NCBI GenBank assembly: GCA_937931165.1
Contig: CALHCI010000006.1
Location: forward strand, 1-48,950
Source: an uncultured Granulosicoccaceae bacterium
GTDB taxonomy: Bacteria > Pseudomonadota > Gammaproteobacteria > Granulosicoccales > Granulosicoccaceae
DNA: 48,950 nucleotides
Reading direction: 5' to 3'
Made by a program: the position numbers and the translations under genes. Under the pieces are notes generated by a model that was not told the origin of the DNA, ran no database searches, and saw only the letters and a program-made list of their open reading frames with translations. Shown in pieces: positions 1 to 7,880 of this stretch. Position 1 is the first letter of the stretch. Every line of letters begins with the position of its first letter.

Positions 1-396
1 TTCATGAGGATTCGCCAGTCAGGGGCAATAGTGCTAAACAGGTCGGTAAATCGGGCGAGAAACGTGGCCCGCCACGTGCCGAGCCGGATTTGCCGAGATG
101 TGACGCAATATTGTTCCTGATGGTGAATAGACACACTGCTAGTTACCAGGCATACCAAATTTAAGTATTTGATGCTGTATTTATAGCGGTTTCTCTTATT
201 CAGGCTGTCGCCTCATGAAATATCCAGGCTAGACTACACAATAAAGTGCAGGCCTGGTCCTGCACTTGGCCCGTCAGATCTACCGGGCAGACCTTTTCAT
301 CTGCTGCTGCAGCTGACTTGCGACAAGCTAAATCCCGCTGATTCTTAACGGCAACTTTGCTATCGTAAACGGCAGAACAAAGTTGACGGAGTTCAG
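1..396. other. Left edge, no confident gene
   Basis: No gene can be supported here. A minus-strand reading frame is open from a possible GTG at 134 down to the left edge. Its residues look protein-like (for example FLARFTDLFSTIAPDW), so it may be the start of a gene continuing outside the window, but no ribosome binding site or family supports it. The rest holds a hairpin at 244-267 and the leader of the acyl-CoA ligase gene, with a GGAG ribosome binding site about 7 bases before the ATG at 397. Confidence 0.35.
244..267. terminator. Perfect 9-bp hairpin, possible terminator or operator
   Basis: The arms AAGTGCAGG and CCTGCACTT pair perfectly around a 6-base loop. No U-run follows on the plus strand. 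On the minus strand the hairpin is followed by TATTGTG, a weak tail. It could end a minus-strand transcript or be a binding site in the leader of the downstream ligase gene. Confidence 0.35.
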
Positions 397-2028
397 ATGA
401 TCCACGGTCTCATGCAACAGCAACCTCTGATGATTTCCAGCATCATAGAGTTTGCTGAAAGGTGGTTTCCAAAAGTTGAAGTGGTATCGCGATCGGTCGA
501 AGGGCCTATACACCGCTATACCTATAAAGACATGGGACGCCGTGCCAGACAGGTGGCCAATGTCATGCAGACGCTTGGTATCAATGCCGGTGATCGTGTA
601 GCGACACTGGCGTGGAACGGCTACCGCCATTTGGAACTCTACTACGGTGTGTCAGGCAGCGGTGCGGTACTGCACACCGTCAACCCGCGCCTTTTCAAAG
701 AACAACTTGCCTATGTGATTAATCACGCCGGTGACCGGGTTGTTTTTCTGGATCTGACTTTCGTGCCGCTGCTGGAATCGGTTGCCGACGAATTACCGAA
801 TGTAGAAAAGTACGTGATCCTGACCGACCGGGAGCACATGCCGGAGACCAGTCTTGCTAATGTACATTGCTACGAAGAACTACTCGAAGCCGCAGATAGT
901 CATTATCAGTGGCCGACTTTCGACGAAAACGCTGCATCCAGTATTTGCTATACGTCGGGCACTACCGGCAACCCGAAAGGTGTCGTTTATTCGCACCGCT
1001 CTACCCTCATTCATGCGCTTGGCAGCTCGATCCCGAACGGTTTAAGCCTGTCAGGCAACGACTCTATTCTGTTAGTGGTACCGCAATTTCATGTGAACTC
1101 ATGGGGTGTCAGTTACGCAGCCCCGATGAACGGCTGCAAACTTGTACTTCCCGGTCCTGCGATGGATGGTGCTTCATTACACGAACTAATGGATAGCGAA
1201 CGCTGCACGCTATCACTTGCAGTACCGACAGTGTGGATGATGCTCACCGGATTTTTGCGTGAGAGCGGGGAAACACTGCCGCACATGAAGCGCGTGGTGA
1301 TCGGCGGTTCTGCCGTACCGGAGGCCATGATCCGATCCTTCGAAACAGACTATGATGTCGAAGTCATTCACGCCTGGGGAATGACCGAAACCAGCCCACT
1401 GGGTACGTTGAACTTCCTGATGCCGCATCTGCGTGATCTTGACTACGAAGAGCAAATGCCAATCAAGCTCAAGCAGGGTAAGTCTGTGTTCGGTATCGAT
1501 ATCAGAATAGTCGACGACGAAAACAATGTTCTGCCGCATGACGGTGTTGCATTTGGCCGACTCCAGGCCCGTGGGCACTGGGTAACGTCCGGCTACTACG
1601 GCGATGAGAACAACGATGTTGTAGACAGTGACGGATGGTTCGAAACCGGTGATGTTGCCACCATCGATGAAGACGGCTACATGATGATCACTGACAGAAC
1701 CAAAGATGTAATCAAATCCGGTGGAGAATGGATCAGCTCCATAGCGCTTGAAAACATTGCTGTCGGCCACCCGGACATTACAGAAGCGGCAGTCATCGCA
1801 ATGCCTCACCCTAAATGGGATGAACGTCCGTTGGTAGTCGCAGTTAAAAACCACAACTCAAACATCGACAGAGAGTCCCTGCTTAGCTATATCGGGGAAA
1901 GTGTTGCCAAGTGGCAGGTGCCTAATGACGTTGTTTTTGTCGATGAACTGCCGCACGGTGCGACAGGCAAACTCAATAAGCTGAAACTGCGTGAAGATTT
2001 CAATGATTATTGTTTTCCCGATACATGA
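397..2028 (+). CDS. Acyl-CoA ligase, DmdB/AlkK-like
   Basis: This is an AMP-forming acyl-CoA synthetase of 543 residues. It should activate a carboxylic acid with ATP and CoA in the cytoplasm. The P-loop [11 protein letters not shown] begins at Y185, the [10 protein letters not shown] adenine-binding motif is at about W327, and the C-terminal catalytic lysine lies in ATGKLNK near K525. The N-terminus (GLMQ...[21 protein letters not shown]) resembles the medium-chain AlkK and 3-methylmercaptopropionate-CoA ligase DmdB group. Substrate cannot be told from sequence: no dmdA, dmdC or beta-oxidation gene is nearby. The ATG at 397 is preceded by GGAG at good spacing. The gene stands alone; only a decayed M50 protease follows. 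The family is certain; the DMSP-related role is only a possibility. Confidence 0.9.
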   Translation: MIHGLMQQQPLMISSIIEFAERWFPKVEVVSRSVEGPIHRYTYKDMGRRARQVANVMQTLGINAGDRVATLAWNGYRHLELYYGVSGSGAVLHTVNPRLFKEQLAYVINHAGDRVVFLDLTFVPLLESVADELPNVEKYVILTDREHMPETSLANVHCYEELLEAADSHYQWPTFDENAASSICYTSGTTGNPKGVVYSHRSTLIHALGSSIPNGLSLSGNDSILLVVPQFHVNSWGVSYAAPMNGCKLVLPGPAMDGASLHELMDSERCTLSLAVPTVWMMLTGFLRESGETLPHMKRVVIGGSAVPEAMIRSFETDYDVEVIHAWGMTETSPLGTLNFLMPHLRDLDYEEQMPIKLKQGKSVFGIDIRIVDDENNVLPHDGVAFGRLQARGHWVTSGYYGDENNDVVDSDGWFETGDVATIDEDGYMMITDRTKDVIKSGGEWISSIALENIAVGHPDITEAAVIAMPHPKWDERPLVVAVKNHNSNIDRESLLSYIGESVAKWQVPNDVVFVDELPHGATGKLNKLKLREDFNDYCFPDT

Positions 2029-2115
2029 TAAGCGTGATAAACGCAGACAAGCACCACAAACAACAGCTAAACGACGGCTAATTCGCCGCCTGAAAACCAA
2101 CAACGTGTCTGCCGG

Positions 2116-2762
2116 ATGATCGCTCTACGATTAAATCAGCAATACGCGTTATTTGCGCTAATCATTATTTCGCTGATTATCTCACTGAAATTTTCACGAA
2201 TTCGGTCACGCTGCCTCAGCAAAATATTTTGGAGACGATACGGCACAACGGCTGGGTCGACTGAATATAAACCCGTTGGCGCATATCGATCCTATGGGTT
2301 TGCTGATGGTAGTGCTGGTAGGCTTCGGTTATGCCAAGCCGGTTCCTACCAACCCAAGGAACTTTAATTCGAGCTGAGCAATGCCACTGATTGCAGCAGC
2401 CGGTCCGGCAATGAATATGTTTTAGCCTTTATTACGATCAATATCTATGTCTACGGCGTTGTTTCAGGCAAAGCTGGTTTTCAACTCCGGGGCCGCCGTA
2501 TTTCTTTCAGTACCTGACACTGATCAATCTGCTGTTAATGCTGTTTAACCTGATACCACTCGGTCCGCTGGACGGTCATTACATACTTGCCCACTTTCTA
2601 CCGCGCGAACTGGCAATTAAGTATCTCGAATACAATAGAAGGTTCGGGCACTTTGTTTTTCTGGGGTTGATACTGCTAAGCGTTGCGGGTCTGCCAATAT
2701 TTAGCTGGCTGATGGGAATTGCCGGTGAACTCATTCAATACCTGATAATCATCAAACAATAA
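2116..2762 (+). pseudogene. Decayed site-2 protease (M50) pseudogene
   Basis: Remains of a short intramembrane metalloprotease of the M50/S2P family are spread over all three plus frames. Frame 1 gives the first membrane segment (LFALIIISLIISLKF from ATG 2116). The zinc motif HEFGH is read in another frame from 2195, one base out of step at a run of four T. That frame continues as GRLNINPLAHIDPMG and YAKPVPTNPRNF, meets an in-frame TGA at 2375-2377, resumes with MPLIAAAGPAMNM, then stops again. The end is readable from 2538 as NLIPLGPLDG (the second zinc site, with Asp) and a last membrane helix, ending at 2762. At least one nonsense codon and two or three frameshifts are needed to explain this. 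Neighbouring long genes are intact, so local sequencing error is an unlikely sole cause. Confidence 0.85.
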
Positions 2763-2803
2763 CGACTTGCAGCCCGCCTTACGCACAGGGTTGATGTGGA
2801 CGG

Positions 2804-3436
2804 CTAATAGGGTCGTTGTTGATTGAAGTTACCCGGCGGATCGTAATTGCAAACCCATATCTGATCTTTATTCGGGCAACTGGCAGCGCCACAGCCTACC
2901 ACTGCGGAATCTGCCCATACCACCTGCGTGTAATTTTCACACACCGCATTTAACGCACAGGTGTTGGTCACATAGTCGAAGTTTGCTGCTTCACGAGCCC
3001 AGCCCACTACAACGGTTCTTTCATCAATCTCATCAATACGCCGGCCTCCGTCACTGGTGACCAACGCCTCGTGACGATAAAGATTTTCACCTAAACCGTT
3101 CTTGTGCAGTGGCAGCCCGATTGTTCCCCGGTAACGAAGATCACAACCTGCTTCGTTGGACAAAAACAACGCCCACTCTGCTGAATAAGCAGCCATCTGT
3201 TGAGACCAGCGCAGTGGTGAAATACCCAGCTGGTTTCTAATTGCGTTGTGCGCCTCAAGAACGCTTTCAGGATCGACGGTTATGTCTGTCGCAGGAATTT
3301 CAGTCTTACGTTCGGGTGGTGGTCTTAAATCAGGAATAGGCGCTGCACAGGATACCAGCAAGGCGGCAAATGATGCCGCCATCAACCCGGGTCTTTTACA
3401 GTTTTTTCTCAACGTAGCAGACTCACGCCTTTCCAA
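2804..3436 (-). CDS. CAP-domain (SCP/PR-1-like) lipoprotein
   Basis: This 210-residue protein has an N-terminal lipobox (ALLVSC), so it is probably a lipid-anchored envelope protein. The rest is a CAP domain: AHNAIRNQLGISPLRWS near residue 62, the central GENLYRH motif, and the C-terminal motifs NYTQVVWADSAVVGCG and WVCNYDPPGNF. These match the usual CAP signature blocks, and paired cysteines suggest disulphides. Function is unknown in bacteria. The longest frame opens with TTG at 3436, but a TTG at 3412 (MRKNCKRPGL...) would give a more normal lipoprotein signal, so the start is uncertain. It begins 8 bases after the stop of the DUF1508 gene and probably shares its transcript. Confidence 0.8.
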   Translation of the reverse strand: MERRESATLRKNCKRPGLMAASFAALLVSCAAPIPDLRPPPERKTEIPATDITVDPESVLEAHNAIRNQLGISPLRWSQQMAAYSAEWALFLSNEAGCDLRYRGTIGLPLHKNGLGENLYRHEALVTSDGGRRIDEIDERTVVVGWAREAANFDYVTNTCALNAVCENYTQVVWADSAVVGCGAASCPNKDQIWVCNYDPPGNFNQQRPY

Positions 3437-3444
3437 AACATACT

Positions 3445-3777
3445 TTAACCAAGTTGCTCTTCAACTTCGCAGGCCGGAGCATTCGATTTCACGTGATTGA
3501 TTGCGTTGGTCCTGTCTTGCTCAGACGGAAACATTGCACTGGTTGCAACAACCTGTCCGTTAGCAGACTTAACATTAAAAAAGTACATACCGTTGGTAGA
3601 CTCTTTTAATACGTATCGTTTGTCTTCGGTGCAGTTTTTCTTTACCGAATTAATACCTTTAGAAGCGCTGTCTTTGGCTTTGTAGTTTTCGCTTCGCAAC
3701 ACCATCTTTCCCGTGTCGTCGACAAAAGAAAAACTAAAAGGTTCGGCAGCAGCACTCTTCTTTAATATCGCTTTCAT
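3445..3777 (-). CDS. YegP-like DUF1508 protein
   Basis: The protein has 110 residues and contains two copies of the short DUF1508/YegP fold: FSFSFVDDTGKMVLRSENY...KGINSVKKN and YFFNVKSANGQVVATSAMF...NAINHVKSN. It has no signal peptide and should be cytosolic. Biological role is unknown in the family. The ATG is preceded by AGGAGAG at ideal spacing. The CAP lipoprotein gene follows 8 bases downstream on the same strand. The pairing of a cytosolic DUF1508 protein with an exported CAP protein has no obvious functional reading. Confidence 0.85.
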   Translation of the reverse strand: MKAILKKSAAAEPFSFSFVDDTGKMVLRSENYKAKDSASKGINSVKKNCTEDKRYVLKESTNGMYFFNVKSANGQVVATSAMFPSEQDRTNAINHVKSNAPACEVEEQLG

Positions 3778-3996
3778 TATCTCTCCTGGTATTCGATGTA
3801 ATTCACTTTAAGAAAATAGCCATCCCTAACACCGGGACTAAGCTGTTTACTAAAAATAGCAGAGCTTAGTGTACCACCCATCATGGATTTTTATGCTGGG
3901 CTGTAACGTTGTTTTATATATCACTAATTGTGCACGTCTGCTACCGCTTTAGGACGGACATGGTTCCGGCAGACTGACACAGTAAGATACAAATAT

Positions 3997-4797
3997 TTAC
4001 GAAGCGATGCGCAATAAATCCGGCTGTGGAGCAGCTTCTCTGTGTATTGCACGGTCGATAAGCTCCTGTCCGTTGGTTGTTTGCAGACCACAATGGCTCT
4101 TGCCAAATTTTACATTTACAAAGACAGATTGCTCTTTTTCGGAACCGTTAATGATCTCCATACCATCTATAGCGCTGTGTAACCGTGTAATCAGACCATC
4201 GACACTTCCTTCTGGTGTATCTGGTAAAACGAGTACGAATCTACCACCGCCAAGTGTTGCCACAATATCAGTTTCACGAAGCAACGCGTTGAGCTTTAGC
4301 GCCACCTTTTTGACTGCAATGCCACCAGCCTGATGTCCGTACTCTTCCTGTAAGTCCGGAAAGCTATCAACTGACATCGATACTACCGATAATGGCGATC
4401 CGTACCGATGTGATCTTGCAATTTCATTATTCAGTCTTTGTTCGAGATAGATCTGATTGTAAGCACCGGTAAGCGGATCGACGATCTTAATTCCATTAAC
4501 ACTGTTTATACTACTGAAATAACGGATTGTACCGGTCATCAGGATAGCGTATGAAAATATCGCACTGCTTGCCAGAACCGGGTATACCTCACGCAACACT
4601 GCCATTGCGCTTTGCCCCAAAAACACACAGACAACCAGACCGATCATCGTGAGTGCAACCATTGCAACAGATATGGCGATCCACGAATTCCTCAGTCGCC
4701 TATCTGCAATAGAGCGACGTGCTGCTCTGATGATTAGAATGGATGCGGCGATCATCAATGCAGCTGAGACCACACAGGTCAGCAGCATGTTATCCAT
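3997..4797 (-). CDS. Membrane GGDEF protein, degenerate active site
   Basis: This 266-residue inner-membrane protein has about three membrane helices (roughly residues 5-24, 38-60 and 74-92) followed by a GGDEF-type domain. The domain opens with DPLTGAYN at 107-114. The signature loop reads GGGRF at 183-187 where active diguanylate cyclases have GG(D/E)EF, so the metal- and catalysis-related acidic residues are gone. The product-binding I-site motif RxxD is intact as RETD at 174-177, at the canonical five-residue spacing. The likely role is therefore c-di-GMP binding rather than synthesis; that is inference. An ATG three codons inside (M4), with GGA upstream, is an alternative start. It lies 30 bases downstream of the HtrA-like gene on the same strand, suggesting co-transcription. 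Confidence 0.85.
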   Translation of the reverse strand: MDNMLLTCVVSAALMIAASILIIRAARRSIADRRLRNSWIAISVAMVALTMIGLVVCVFLGQSAMAVLREVYPVLASSAIFSYAILMTGTIRYFSSINSVNGIKIVDPLTGAYNQIYLEQRLNNEIARSHRYGSPLSVVSMSVDSFPDLQEEYGHQAGGIAVKKVALKLNALLRETDIVATLGGGRFVLVLPDTPEGSVDGLITRLHSAIDGMEIINGSEKEQSVFVNVKFGKSHCGLQTTNGQELIDRAIHREAAPQPDLLRIAS

Positions 4798-4827
4798 CTC
4801 TATGGCTACATATCCTTAAACTGCTGA

Positions 4828-5937
4828 TCACTCGCTAAGTTCCGACAGTTGTGTTGTTTGAGAAGGCTTAAGTAACCAGTCGTAGTAATCTATCGTGGCT
4901 ATAGTGATTGACTTATATTCATCTCCGCGTAGCACGAGTAATTCCAGATTTTCACCAGGGGTGGTTGCCTTCCAGACTTTTTCATAGAAGTCGATCTGAC
5001 CGTCGATTTTTTTCTGTGATACTGCAACGATGATATCTCCGTTGCGCAACCCGGCTTGCTTTGCAGGGGCATCACCTTCAAGCGAAGATACGGCAATACC
5101 GCGTTTTGTCTTTTTAGTGTCGAGCCCTATCCACGGTCGCCTGGAAGCTATTGAACGGCCATCAACCAAAAGTTGACCAATAACAGACATCAGTGAATTC
5201 ACCGGAACAAATATATTGCCGGGCACACGGACTTTTGGATCAATATCAATGTCAATGGTGACCAGTCCGCCGATGCCGAGTAATTCAGCCGAATCAGAAA
5301 CCAGTGCGGCGCCGGTAAAGTGCGTACTTGGCGGATACGTGTGTAACGCGTTATCGACAATGTACTCCCAGCCACCTGAGTATTTTTTGATCTTACCGAT
5401 CTTAACTGCCTTTGCATCAGGTTCACCGGTAGCAGGTATGATCATCGCCAGATCACCGGTCGATACTTTGTCGGAGTCACCGATGGTCATTGGAACGGTG
5501 CGCACGTCCCCGATCGCTCTAATCAGCCCGAGCCCGGTCACGCTGTCATACGCGACCACCTCGGCCTGATGTCTGGAACCGTCATGTAATGTCAGTGTTA
5601 CTGAGTCCGCTTCAGCCACCAGATAACCGGCAGTCACTACCAGTCCATTGGCGTCGAGTACCACACCTGAGCCACTTCTCGACACGCCGAAATTTTTCGA
5701 TGTACGTGCAGCAGTGCTGGTAATGGCCTCGACAGTCACCAGTGACTGCATCATGGCCTGCATTGGGGAACTTGCAGCCTCTTGCGTTACAGGCTCCTGA
5801 TTGTATTTAAACGGCTCTCCCAATGGATCTGCAACAACAGGTCGATCAATGTGAACCAGTGCACATAAAAACAGAACAGATACAGCTAACCCGCGATGTC
5901 GCCTGCTAAAAGCGCTCGAACCCCGATCACGAATCAT
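4828..5937 (-). CDS. HtrA/DegP-like PDZ pseudoprotease
   Basis: The protein has 369 residues with an N-terminal signal sequence or anchor (hydrophobic residues 17-30), a trypsin-like HtrA fold, and a C-terminal PDZ domain (about 268-352, with PAKQAGLRNGDIIVAV). All three catalytic positions are substituted. The His loop reads VVTAGYLV (Tyr105), the Asp loop reads YDSVTGLGLI (Gly135), and the Ser loop normally written GNSGGPLV reads HFTGAALV (Thr208). The frame is otherwise clean and full length, so the gene looks selected for a non-proteolytic job such as binding periplasmic proteins by its PDZ domain. It is the first gene of an apparent pair with the degenerate GGDEF protein, 30 bases away. 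ATG at 5937 has AGAG about 8 bases upstream. Confidence 0.85.
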   Translation of the reverse strand: MIRDRGSSAFSRRHRGLAVSVLFLCALVHIDRPVVADPLGEPFKYNQEPVTQEAASSPMQAMMQSLVTVEAITSTAARTSKNFGVSRSGSGVVLDANGLVVTAGYLVAEADSVTLTLHDGSRHQAEVVAYDSVTGLGLIRAIGDVRTVPMTIGDSDKVSTGDLAMIIPATGEPDAKAVKIGKIKKYSGGWEYIVDNALHTYPPSTHFTGAALVSDSAELLGIGGLVTIDIDIDPKVRVPGNIFVPVNSLMSVIGQLLVDGRSIASRRPWIGLDTKKTKRGIAVSSLEGDAPAKQAGLRNGDIIVAVSQKKIDGQIDFYEKVWKATTPGENLELLVLRGDEYKSITIATIDYYDWLLKPSQTTQLSELSE

Positions 5938-6040
5938 ATTGATACTCTGCTTATTGTGGTGAACCAGCCACCGTTACAAGCATGAATAGCAGTCCGCGTG
6001 CCATCGCAATTTGTTACAGTCTTATGGGGTGTCAAAACAA

Positions 6041-6068
6041 AAAAAGGGCCACCGAAGTGACCCTTTTT
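6041..6068 (-). terminator. Rho-independent terminator
   Basis: Read on the minus strand, a 12-bp stem (AAAAAGGGTCAC with GTGGCCCTTTTT, one G-U pair) closes a UUCG tetraloop and runs into a U-tract. It lies about 37 bases after the stop of the repeat/PG-binding gene and ends that transcript. Confidence 0.92.
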
Positions 6069-6104
6069 CCTGACTGGTGTTAGCCGGATATTTCCGGCAT
6101 ATCG

Positions 6105-7505
6105 CTAGCGCGCGACATCAACACCAAGCTTGTCCAGCGTGTCATAAGTCAGACCACCAGTAGCAAGGCCACGAGCATTCTGAAAACGCTCAACTGCAGT
6201 CATAGTCTGATATCCAAGTACACCGTCGATTGGACCAGGCGCATAGCCGGCAGATTTCAGTGCGCGTTGCACGCCCTGAATCATTTCGCCAGTCATGTTG
6301 GTTTCACACAGGATTGGACGCCATTCCATACGCGGATCAGAGATCTTCACGCGCTTGGTGACTGTGTTGGTCTGTGCTGCGATTGGCGTGCGAATTTCAC
6401 GTGCATCACTGACCAGGCGCTTAACACGCTTAGTGTCGTACTTGGCAGGAATTTCAACACGCTTAACACCAGGAGGTGTTTTTACAACGCTTTTGGTTAC
6501 AGAAGCCATTTTAGCCGGAGTTGCCTGCAAGCAGATTTTGTTTCCGGTGTGCTTACCAAATGACATACCGCTGCCAGAAGACTCATGCCACATGTGGCTG
6601 GCTTCAGAAGCCATTACACGCTTGGTCACGTCCTTATACTTTGCAGGGATAGCTACACGGGTTTCAGCTGAATCGTTAACCAGCTTGCGTACGCGAATAG
6701 TCTCGTAACGTGCCGGCTCTTCAACTACTTTCGTTGCAGCTGCAGCTTTCAGTACACGCTTGTTCAGTGTTTTGTAGACAGCAGGTACTTCTACGAGACA
6801 CATGATTTCACCACTGGCGTGATCAATCTTTTCGATTCCACCACGACCTTTCTTCCACATAGTCTTGGCATCTTCAACTTTAACGCGCTCGGAAACCGTT
6901 TCAAAAACTGCAGGGACTTCAACCAGCTTACGCGAAGCAGGAGCAACCATCACACGCTGTTCTACCCACTCATACTTTGCAGGAACCAGCTTGATTTCTT
7001 CAGAAGCCTCAGACACCAGCACCTTCTCGGTGATTGTGCGATAAGTCGCCGCCTTGTAGTGCTCGTCAAAGCACTGACCTGGACGCGCGCTATCGATATC
7101 AGCACCAGACGCTTTGGCCATTGCCAGCATGCCCGGGTTAGCAACAACGCTGCTGTTAACCGAACCCATTACCCACTGCGAAGAGGCAGGAGACACTTCA
7201 TAGGTTTCAGTCACAGTGCCATAAGTGGCAGGGACCACACGCAGTTCACTGCCAGCTTCGCTGACCATGATGCGCTCTTCCGCCCACTCGTACTTCGCCG
7301 GGACGATTTTTACTGATTCGCTGGCTTCTTTTACCACGACTGTAGATGTTTCAGTGCGGTACTTCGCTGGTATCACTACTTTTGCGTAGCATTCCCCAGG
7401 CTGTGCATTCGGCAGTACCGAAGTCATATCCTGCATCGCGTAACCAACGCTTGCTGTCGCGGCAAGCGCACTCAGCACAGCCAGTTTAAGAAGATCTTTT
7501 TTCAT
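6105..7505 (-). CDS. Periplasmic repeat protein with PG-binding domain
   Basis: This 466-residue exported protein has a Sec signal peptide (cleavage near VGYA, residue 23). Four long repeats follow at residues 39-111, 145-217, 236-306 and 325-395, of 73, 73, 71 and 71 residues. Each starts with a single cysteine, ends with a tryptophan, and contains three sub-repeats of about 24 residues with the core PAKYxTVTERVxVSEAS. The last 71 residues hold a peptidoglycan-binding_1 domain (IQGVQRALKSAGYAPGPIDG, AVERFQNARGL). The cysteines (one per repeat plus one before the PG domain) could form disulphides or bind a ligand; that is unknown. The protein probably sits on peptidoglycan as a structural or scaffolding element. 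It is a single-gene unit with its own strong terminator. Confidence 0.88.
   Translation of the reverse strand: MKKDLLKLAVLSALAATASVGYAMQDMTSVLPNAQPGECYAKVVIPAKYRTETSTVVVKEASESVKIVPAKYEWAEERIMVSEAGSELRVVPATYGTVTETYEVSPASSQWVMGSVNSSVVANPGMLAMAKASGADIDSARPGQCFDEHYKAATYRTITEKVLVSEASEEIKLVPAKYEWVEQRVMVAPASRKLVEVPAVFETVSERVKVEDAKTMWKKGRGGIEKIDHASGEIMCLVEVPAVYKTLNKRVLKAAAATKVVEEPARYETIRVRKLVNDSAETRVAIPAKYKDVTKRVMASEASHMWHESSGSGMSFGKHTGNKICLQATPAKMASVTKSVVKTPPGVKRVEIPAKYDTKRVKRLVSDAREIRTPIAAQTNTVTKRVKISDPRMEWRPILCETNMTGEMIQGVQRALKSAGYAPGPIDGVLGYQTMTAVERFQNARGLATGGLTYDTLDKLGVDVAR
6321..7391 (-). repeat. Four coding repeats, each of three sub-repeats
   Basis: Codons for the four Cys...Trp units of the PG-binding protein span this interval. 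Sub-repeats have the pattern (V/I)PAxY followed by about 20 charged, beta-prone residues. DNA copies are diverged, so this is an old protein-level duplication and not a recent slippage array. Confidence 0.85.
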
Positions 7506-7880
7506 GTTTATTCCTGTCCACTATTGATAAAGTAAAATCATTGTCGGCCAGCCAGTGCCTGACTCACCGCGTTGCCTGAACTAATACTTCGCTTACAAAC
7601 ACGTCGCTCATGCTTCGCGTGGTGCCCGAAGTGTCGAGAATCCCCACGCACTAGGTATTCCAATTTTTCGATGCACCACCCTTTAACTGCAAATATCGGG
7701 GTAAACTGAAGTTAAACATCGTTTCTTACTGAGTTACTTTTCAACTATTCCTGGCAAACACTGTTCAATTTGCACAAACTCGCCGGGAAACCGGCAAGAA
7801 ATACAACGTGATTAAGTCTATTGTTACGATCGAACAGCCACTGGTAATAGCAGCATTTTCAGACTTCACGCGTCACTGCT
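7506..7880. other. Divergent intergenic region
   Basis: About 375 bases separate the PG-binding protein gene (minus) from the DUF4403-like gene (plus). It must hold promoters for both. A short GCCGG-GAAA-CCGGC hairpin with a GNRA loop lies at 7782-7795. I see no small gene or clear -35/-10 pair that I would defend. Confidence 0.5.

Noticed and set aside
1-134. Possible minus-strand gene fragment at left edge
   Set aside because: The frame is open but has no start signal and no recognised family, so I do not annotate it as a gene.
1213-1854. Minus-strand frame of 213 codons inside the acyl-CoA ligase gene
   Set aside because: It is antisense to a clear enzyme with all motifs and shows no domain of its own.
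2116-2762. Two separate small genes at 2116-2367 and 2538-2762
   Set aside because: Both are pieces of one decayed M50 protease, joined by zinc motifs in the other frames.
6819-7316. Plus-strand frame of 165 codons opposite the PG-binding gene
   Set aside because: It is a low-quality shadow of the repeat-containing gene; the composition is not protein-like.
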